From Temnopleurus reevesii (Eukaryota > Echinodermata > Echinoidea > Temnopleuroida > Temnopleuridae): a stretch of 22,985 nucleotides of DNA. Within the stretch, counting starts at the first letter, position 1, and each line of letters begins with the position of its first letter. The notes beneath the pieces are model-generated. The model had not been told where the DNA came from. It saw nothing but the letters and a program-made list of their open reading frames with translations, and searched no databases. The DNA lies in NCBI GenBank assembly GCA_036244855.1, contig BQKZ01004290.1:28036-51020 (forward strand), read 5' to 3'. Shown here piece after piece: positions 20,401 through 22,985 of the stretch. The translations under genes and the position numbers were made by a program.

Positions 20401-21047
20401 TAACTAAAAAATGAAAATTGTGCATAGGAAGTGTTGCTGAGCACTTTAGAATTTGTTTACTTTTTGGGGGGATGGGGCAATTTAAGAATGGTGCACCAAT
20501 AGTAACCAAAAAAATTTGCAAAGACATTATCAGAATTTAAGAAATTCCTCTCTACCAAGATTATTAAATGAGAGAATTCTTTTCCCTGACTTTTCTTTTT
20601 AAACTAAATCTGTTCACCCTGCGGAAGCTTCTGATTGGCATACCTAACTAGTTTAAAAAGATACTACATAAATTATGCACCATCATCACCAATTTAAAAA
20701 ATGTGATTGCCAAGAGTAAAAGAAAAAGTAAGTCGAGGAAAATCCGCATAAGGAAAATATAAAGAGAAAAAAACAAGAATGACTCTCCATTATCACTCAT
20801 GGGGCCTGTAACGCAAAAGAGATATAATAAAAAATTGATTGTATCTCTATTGTTCTTATTTTGCCCCCAAAATTTTTGTGTCATTCTGGTCTGCCATATA
20901 TTGATATAGTTTATAGTCCAAATGTCTTTAAATATCACTGAGGGGTGGCTAAAACATTTGAAATACTCACCCATACATGATGAAAATGTGTAAAGACTTG
21001 CCACAGGGTCGTTATGAGCATCAAGCCACTTGGTATTTCCTTCATGG
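9110..21047 (-). CDS. BBS1: BBS1, BBSome subunit (Bardet-Biedl syndrome 1 protein); 14 exons, first exon missing
   Basis: BBS1 is a subunit of the BBSome, the coat-like complex at the ciliary base that carries membrane proteins in and out of cilia; in known homologues its propeller binds GTP-loaded ARL6/BBS3. Fourteen minus-strand exons join in phase with GT-AG introns into 579 codons: 21047-20971, 20120-19938, 19292-19168, 18223-18135, 17593-17518, 17046-16915, 16011-15905, 15245-15125, 14389-14231, 13534-13306 (or 12271-12043), 11496-11363, 10601-10467, 9671-9585, 9196-9110. Recognisable blocks are [51 protein letters not shown] and INMP. Residues 1 to about 430 fit the N-terminal beta-propeller, with a helical insert at about 129-183; about 478-579 fit the C-terminal GAE domain. 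Human BBS1 has 593 residues, so only some 15-20 residues of exon 1 are absent. Exon 11 appears twice, and partial copies of exons 3, 7, 10, 11 and 12 are present. Confidence 0.96.
9585..9671 (-). CDS. BBS1: BBS1 exon 14
   Basis: 87 nt (29 codons), acceptor TGTAG, donor GTAAAT. It encodes [17 protein letters not shown], then [11 protein letters not shown], nearly identical to human [17 protein letters not shown]. Confidence 0.94.
9773..9946. mobile_element. GGGGTGTTGCTC-type MITE, copy 2 (BBS1 intron 13), opposite orientation
   Basis: GGGGGTGTTGTTCAAAAG at one end and TTTTGAACAACACTC at the other. Its reverse complement aligns along its length with 8847-9010 (ATCAACTGCAAATCAACTGC, ATGCGCATTTAACAA). 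It lies between exons 14 and 13. Confidence 0.82.
10467..10601 (-). CDS. BBS1: BBS1 exon 13
   Basis: 135 nt (45 codons), acceptor TCCCAG, donor GTAAGT. It encodes [18 protein letters not shown], then [16 protein letters not shown], the start of the GAE (adaptin-ear-like) domain, close to human GLGPTFKLTLHLQNTS. Confidence 0.94.
10602..11362 (-). other. BBS1 intron 12; nothing further recognised
   Basis: GTATGT donor after exon 12 and TCCCAG acceptor before exon 13. The 761-bp AT-rich stretch has no element ends or duplicated exon fragments that I can see. Confidence 0.7.
11363..11496 (-). CDS. BBS1: BBS1 exon 12
   Basis: 134 nt, acceptor TTGCAG, donor GTATGT. It encodes [20 protein letters not shown] and [12 protein letters not shown], matching human [20 protein letters not shown]. 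It completes the exon 11 split codon as serine and ends in phase 0. Confidence 0.94.
11602..11690. mobile_element. Remnant related to the GGGGTGTTGC MITEs (intron 11)
   Basis: It starts AGGGGTACTGCAAGATAGTT and continues with TTGCAATCAAATG-like sequence, resembling the left end of 12721-12890. No matching right end was found. Confidence 0.4.
12043..12271 (-). CDS. BBS1: BBS1 exon 11, copy L (left of the N join)
   Basis: 229 nt with the same acceptor, donor and phase as the copy at 13306-13534. The two differ at 11 bases (about 5%), every one silent. The offset is exactly 1263 with no indels, from the exon's low end through its upstream intron to the N at 12394. Most likely the other allele, but a true tandem exon duplication is not excluded. 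Confidence 0.85.
12354..12393 (-). pseudogene. Cut-off repeat of the broken exon 11 fragment, ending at the N
   Basis: 40 bp equal to 13617-13656 except one base. It is interrupted by the N at 12394. It shows that the left contig also carries the broken exon 11 fragment. Confidence 0.8.
12394..12394. other. Single-N assembly join
   Basis: One N separates a block equal to 13306-13656 (left) from a block equal to the start of exon 12 at 11457-11496 (right). The two sides overlap in content, as expected for unmerged contigs placed end to end. Confidence 0.9.
12395..12434 (-). pseudogene. BBS1: Partial second copy of BBS1 exon 12 start
   Basis: 40 of 40 bases match 11457-11496, including the split codon after the acceptor AG; the intron flank beyond differs. 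It starts directly after the N at 12394, so the rest is lost at a contig edge rather than biologically broken. Confidence 0.85.
12721..12890. mobile_element. MITE related to the GGGGTGTTGC family (intron 11, right contig)
   Basis: The ends AGGGGTGTTGCAAGAAAGTT and TTTTCGTACAATACCCC are imperfect inverted repeats. The inner sequence has an AGATTGTTA block shared with 14044-14150. It is non-coding. Confidence 0.6.
13306..13534 (-). CDS. BBS1: BBS1 exon 11, copy R (right of the N join)
   Basis: 229 nt, acceptor TTTCAG, donor GTAAGT. It encodes [19 protein letters not shown], then [28 protein letters not shown], the last part of the propeller. Phase 0 in and 1 out, so two copies spliced in series would break the frame; only one can be used per mRNA. 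Copy L at 12043-12271 gives the same 76 residues. Confidence 0.9.
13617..13721 (-). pseudogene. 3'-truncated, frameshifted copy of BBS1 exon 11
   Basis: 105 bp matches the 5' part of exon 11, with the TTTCAG acceptor. One base is lost near the FGRFGRED codons, breaking the frame, and the match stops at the ILKR region. It lies about 80 bp upstream (in gene direction) of intact exon 11 with no N between, so it is a real neighbour within that contig. Its start recurs at 12354-12393. Confidence 0.85.
14044..14152. mobile_element. Decayed relative of the GGGGTGTTGC MITEs (intron 10)
   Basis: ATAGTTGCAGTTAATTGCC and CAGATTGTTAGCA echo the interior of 12721-12890. Termini are not preserved. Confidence 0.35.
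14231..14389 (-). CDS. BBS1: BBS1 exon 10
   Basis: 159 nt (53 codons), acceptor TTCCAG, donor GTAAGT. It encodes [18 protein letters not shown], then [17 protein letters not shown] and IETP, matching human GKKLWTVQMPAAILTMNL...VRIYRDK. A truncated relative lies upstream at 14560-14660. Confidence 0.95.
14434..14509. repeat. ATC microsatellite (intron 9)
   Basis: Nearly uninterrupted CAT/ATC trinucleotides, between intact exon 10 and its truncated copy. The poly-isoleucine and poly-serine frames here are repeat translations. Confidence 0.95.
14560..14660 (-). pseudogene. 3'-truncated copy of BBS1 exon 10
   Basis: It matches the first 33 or so codons of exon 10 and the intron next to the acceptor, here reading [18 protein letters not shown] again. 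The frame is open, but homology ends after the AVIVVLS segment and there is no donor where exon 10 has one. The acceptor TGATAG is weaker than the intact TTCCAG. Confidence 0.85.
15125..15245 (-). CDS. BBS1: BBS1 exon 9
   Basis: 121 nt, acceptor TTACAG, donor GTAAAT. It encodes [20 protein letters not shown] and then [16 protein letters not shown]. It completes the exon 8 split codon and ends in phase 0. Confidence 0.93.
15246..15904 (-). other. BBS1 intron 8; nothing further recognised
   Basis: GTGAGA donor, TTACAG acceptor, 659 bp. No repeat or exon-like copy was recognised. Confidence 0.7.
15905..16011 (-). CDS. BBS1: BBS1 exon 8
   Basis: 107 nt, acceptor CAATAG, donor GTGAGA. It encodes [21 protein letters not shown] and [11 protein letters not shown], close to human SLPSVPVFLEVSG...CRNGNIYILRR. 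It ends in phase 2. Confidence 0.94.
16640..16815. mobile_element. Palindromic MITE in BBS1 intron 7
   Basis: The arm at about 16650-16690 (TTTGCAAATACTGAAACA) is the near-exact inverse of the arm at 16765-16807 (TGTTTCAGTGTTTGCAAAAT), with pairing extending inward through CTATAATATG-like sequence. It is a hairpin of about 40-50 bp per arm with a loop of about 75. The family is not recognised. Confidence 0.65.
16915..17046 (-). CDS. BBS1: BBS1 exon 7
   Basis: 132 nt (44 codons), acceptor TTCTAG, donor GTAAAT. It begins [11 protein letters not shown] and carries [13 protein letters not shown] and [12 protein letters not shown], a conserved propeller blade. A duplicate of its acceptor and first codons lies upstream near 17229-17363. 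Confidence 0.94.
17229..17363 (-). pseudogene. Duplicated fragment of BBS1 exon 7 start and its intron flank
   Basis: The segment resembles 17021-17150: the first coding bases of exon 7, the TCTAG acceptor, and flank with CATCATTTTCATAA. The copy has an expanded ATC microsatellite (about 17297-17333). It breaks off about 20 bases into the exon, so it cannot act as an exon. Confidence 0.7.
17518..17593 (-). CDS. BBS1: BBS1 exon 6
   Basis: 76 nt, acceptor CCTCAG, donor GTAGGT. It encodes [13 protein letters not shown] and then VGQLKRQ, matching human FLQLELSEMEAF...IKRQ. It completes the exon 5 split codon and ends in phase 0. Confidence 0.92.
17998..18126. mobile_element. Palindromic MITE next to the exon 5 splice donor (intron 5)
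   Basis: Ends GGGACCTGTAACATAAAGAG and CTTTTATGTTACAGGCCCC are inverted repeats. A second inner hairpin pairs ACTTACGATTAA with its inverse, near 18069-18098. Flanking AAGAC on both sides may be a target duplication. Its end lies 8 bp inside intron 5. Confidence 0.8.
18135..18223 (-). CDS. BBS1: BBS1 exon 5
   Basis: 89 nt, acceptor TTCCAG, donor GTAAGT. It encodes [17 protein letters not shown] and then LTVRSLR, the start of the helical insertion within the propeller. It ends in phase 2. A MITE begins in the intron only 8 bp past this donor. Confidence 0.93.
18795..18912. mobile_element. Possible MITE fragment, GGGGGTGTTTCATCAAG end (intron 4)
   Basis: It is sharply different from the AT-rich intron around it. 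Inside, GACAGTTCCCATAGCAACTG contains an inverted pair around CATAG, followed by TGTCAGCG-type motifs repeated at the far end. Only one terminus is clear. Confidence 0.45.
19168..19292 (-). CDS. BBS1: BBS1 exon 4
   Basis: 125 nt, acceptor CAATAG, donor GTAAGT. It encodes [19 protein letters not shown] and [11 protein letters not shown], among the most conserved BBS1 blocks. It ends in phase 0. Confidence 0.95.
19293..19937 (-). other. BBS1 intron 3; nothing further recognised
   Basis: GTAAAT donor, CAATAG acceptor, 645 bp of AT-rich DNA without element ends. Confidence 0.7.
19938..20120 (-). CDS. BBS1: BBS1 exon 3
   Basis: 183 nt, acceptor CTCCAG, donor GTAAAT. It encodes [16 protein letters not shown] and then the LKVYKG and NNEPRVP segments, the first blades of the propeller. 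Frame enters at phase 1 and leaves at phase 1. A frameshifted 5' copy lies just upstream at 20159-20279. Confidence 0.94.
20159..20279 (-). pseudogene. 3'-truncated, frameshifted copy of BBS1 exon 3
   Basis: About 120 bp matches the 5' two-thirds of exon 3 plus its acceptor and flank, offset 158-159 bp. It differs by roughly 9% and has an extra base in the DISGDG region that breaks the frame. It stops abruptly at its low end with no donor. It is a tandem duplicate fragment, not a usable alternative exon. Confidence 0.85.
20801..20868. mobile_element. Small relative of the GGGCCTGTAAC MITE (intron 2)
   Basis: GGGGCCTGTAACGCAAAAGA at the left and TCTTATTTTGCCCCC at the right. The left end matches the end of the intron 5 element; the inner AGATATAAT...ATTGTATCTC also pairs. 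Confidence 0.6.
20971..21047 (-). CDS. BBS1: BBS1 exon 2 (first exon seen)
   Basis: 77 nt between a pyrimidine-rich TTTCAG acceptor and a GTGAGT donor. It reads [15 protein letters not shown] and on to FSSCM, matching the human KWLDAH...FSACL block. It begins with the last base of a split codon, so exon 1 must end two bases into a codon; it ends in phase 1. Confidence 0.93.
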
Positions 21048-21193
21048 CTGAAAAAAAAGAAGAAAAGAAAAGGAGTCATTTCTCAAGAAAAATGAATTCA
21101 TAAATCATCTAACTTAAGTCTTTACAATGTAGTAATTGTGGGATTAAGTTAATGTCTGTTATGCGATGTATGCCATTGTGTTCTCTGTGGTGG

Positions 21194-21215
21194 GCGTGCG
21201 TGGACGGACGCACGC
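21194..21215. repeat. GC-rich perfect hairpin
   Basis: Stem GCGTGCGT (21194-21201) and ACGCACGC (21208-21215) with a 6-base loop GGACGG. It sits in the CpG-rich patch just before the 306-bp tandem repeats. Confidence 0.8.
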
Positions 21216-21229
21216 TCGAGTGGTTCACA

Positions 21230-21840
21230 GTGCGGCCTTGCCGGAGGAGCTGATGGGACGCCAGAGCTGAACTGGACCCCAACGAGCAAGGACGTCGTGC
21301 CTACCACCGTCACTGCCCGGGGACCTCAGCCGACATCATGCATGTGAGTATGAACGATATGCGTGTGTGATGACTGATATGTAGTGCAACGATGTAGTGT
21401 TAGTTTATGTAGTGTATGTTAAGCGTAGTATAATAGGCAACTTGTAGGTAATTTAAGTAAGTAATTCTAACCCCAATAGAATTTCCCGTAGTTTGTCTTG
21501 ACCACTCAACCCCGTTTACAATAAATGGCGTACTCGGTGCGGCCTTGCCGGAGGAGCTGATGGGACGTCAGAGCTGAACTGGACCCCAACGAGCAAGGAC
21601 GTCGTGCCTACCACCGTCACTGCCCGGGGACCTCAGCCGACATCATGCATGTGAGTATATGATATGCGTGCGTGATGACTGATATGTAGTGCAACGATGT
21701 AGTGTTAGTTTATGTAGTGTATGTTAAGCGTAGTATAATAAGCAACTTGTAGGTAAGCTAAGTAAGCAATTCTAACCCCAATAGTATTTCCCGTAGTTTG
21801 CCCTAACCACTCGACCACGTATTACAATAAATGGCGTAAC
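21230..21840 (+). repeat. 306-bp unit repeated twice in tandem; LTR- or promoter-like
   Basis: Units at 21230-21536 and 21537-21840, roughly 94% alike. Each opens GTGCGGCCTTGCCGGAGGAG with about 115 bp of GC-rich sequence, nearly identical between units. Each then has GTGAGTAT, a plausible plus-strand splice donor (21344 and 21651), an AT-richer part with GTATAATA, and ends with ACAATAAATGGCGTA, containing AATAAA. Tandem long terminal repeats, a Penelope-like repeat pair, or a duplicated promoter/first exon would all fit. Confidence 0.8.
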
Positions 21841-22268
21841 ATTAATTGCTGAAGTCAGATTAGATTTGAGCAATTGCCCAAGTCTCGATAAGTATATTAT
21901 CGATACTTGTACTTTAAAATATTGATGTATGCTTTTAATAGTTATTCAGAGCAGGTCATCAAACAGGTTAGTGTAGTTGTTAATTGAATGTAAATTAGTG
22001 TAAAGATTACTTCCCTTACTTTGGTATGTGATATGATATAATATGTCCTTTATGATATTACATGCCACGGTGTAATACTTATCGACTGCATTCTAAGTAT
22101 ATGCATTGTGCAGTTAATTTAATCTATTGCATGCAGTTAACAGTAGATATATGTTGCATATAATGATAAATACTTTTGTGATTTATCACCATATTTATCT
22201 CTACAATTTGTGGATCTAACGTAGTATTTTGTAGTCTTTGCCTTTTGTCTTTTTCTCTGTATATTTAG
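21841..22268. other. Non-coding AT-rich stretch between the tandem repeats and the ORF
   Basis: No reading frame. It contains a small inverted repeat, AAGTATATTATCGATACTT, at about 21890-21908. If the plus-strand splice signals are real, this is intron. Confidence 0.5.
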
Positions 22269-22296
22269 CAGAAATAGTTGAACAAAGACAACACCT
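22269..22296 (+). other. Possible mini-exon
   Basis: The segment is preceded by a pyrimidine tract and ATATTTAG and followed by CCTGTAAGTATAA, a near-consensus donor. It would splice from the donors at 21344 or 21651. It is 28 nt long and no protein match is possible. The call rests only on splice-like signals. Confidence 0.35.
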
Positions 22297-22584
22297 GTAA
22301 GTATAACTTCATTCATATCAATTGAAGTATACTGTTTATGAATAATAAGTTAGGTCGAATTAATTAGCCTTGACTTGAATAGTATTTCAAGGCCATACTA
22401 TTGTAGATAAGAATATTTACCTGTTTGAATTCTTAGCTCTGGCCAACAAATAGGAGTCTATCTTTTGGTAAAATTTTGGCAGTCTTTCAAATGAATTTTT
22501 AGGCTTTTCATATTGTCTCCAAATTAGCGATACAGATTTGTTCTTTCGCGCAGATTTATATTTTCGGGATCTTACTTTACAAGT

Positions 22585-22985
22585 ATGCAAAGAAACACAT
22601 TTTCGGTTAGGCAAGATTATTATTCGGAGGCGGATACTCCATATCCTGATCACTCACCCCAATTATCAAACTATGGGTTGGGTTGGAATAGGGATTCGAA
22701 TGGGAAACCAGGTCACAAAAACGACCATGCTCCCAACAGGAGGTCCTATCATCAGGATGGCCCAGTAGGGTGTAGTCACGTCAGGGACGATTATGGAGTT
22801 TCAAAAGATTTCCGAGTTTCAGAGGAGCAACCTCCACCTTCCGATGAATTGTGGCTCGATTCATTTAACTCTAGGTTCGATTCACTTATATCTAGGGTCA
22901 ATTCAGTTGCGGAATCTTTGGAAGAGCTTAGTACTTTCCTAACGCCTGATTCTTATTCCAGTAGTCGTCCAGTGAAATGTGCCCA
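22585..22985 (+). CDS. Unidentified open reading frame, runs off the window end (at least 133 codons)
   Basis: From the ATG at 22585 the frame stays open to 22985; it is open back to 22528, with a possible acceptor TTTCGCGCAG ending at 22553. The start reads MQRNTFSVRQDYYSEADTPY. The product is polar and rich in Ser, Asp, Arg, Pro and Tyr at first (about 1-85), then a possible short amphipathic helix with FDSLISRVNSVAESLEELS (about 98-116). No signal peptide, zinc knuckle, RT or other known domain is visible in this part. The composition would suit a gag-like N-terminal region of a retroelement, and the tandem repeats upstream fit that, but the family is not recognised. A host gene is equally possible. 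Confidence 0.55.
   Translation, partial: MQRNTFSVRQDYYSEADTPYPDHSPQLSNYGLGWNRDSNGKPGHKNDHAPNRRSYHQDGPVGCSHVRDDYGVSKDFRVSEEQPPPSDELWLDSFNSRFDSLISRVNSVAESLEELSTFLTPDSYSSSRPVKCA

Noticed and set aside
20648..21079. 143-codon minus-strand frame
   Set aside because: Only its middle (20971-21047) is BBS1 exon 2; the rest is read-through into the introns on both sides.

Overview
The window looks like nuclear DNA of a marine invertebrate deuterostome, most likely an echinoderm such as a sea urchin. It is AT-rich, its one recognisable gene is split by many GT-AG introns, and it is littered with short inverted-repeat elements and a tRNA-derived SINE. The species call is inference from the style of the repeats. 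Nothing bacterial or viral was seen.

Positions 1-8846 contain no gene I can support. They hold low-complexity sequence, several miniature inverted-repeat transposable elements (MITEs), one SINE and a single-N assembly join at 1675 flanked by a 145-bp duplication. Three element types stand out: a TTAA-bounded pair with long terminal repeats (1907-2416 and 7837-8384), a mariner/pogo-like CAGTCAAACC group (3431-5853), and a 214-bp element at 6511-6724 whose core is telomere-like CCCTAA repeats.

Positions 9110-21047 carry, on the minus strand, fourteen consecutive coding exons of BBS1, the Bardet-Biedl syndrome 1 subunit of the BBSome that carries cargo in and out of cilia. The exons join in phase into 579 residues ending at a TGA; only the short first exon is missing. 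Exon 11 is present twice (12043-12271 and 13306-13534), with identical protein and 11 silent differences. Part of exon 12 is also repeated, on either side of a single N at 12394, which points to two unmerged haplotype contigs. Separately, 3'-truncated copies of exons 3, 7, 10 and 11 lie just upstream (in the gene's direction) of the intact exons. Introns carry more MITEs; one sits 8 bp inside intron 5, and two inverted copies of another bracket the last two exons.

Positions 21160-22985 look different. A GC- and CpG-rich hairpin is followed by a 306-bp unit repeated in tandem, each unit with a GTGAGT splice donor and an AATAAA. Then come a possible mini-exon and a plus-strand reading frame of at least 133 codons that runs off the window end. 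This may be the 5' end of an undescribed retroelement, or of a gene with a duplicated promoter/first exon, lying inside or beside BBS1 intron 1.
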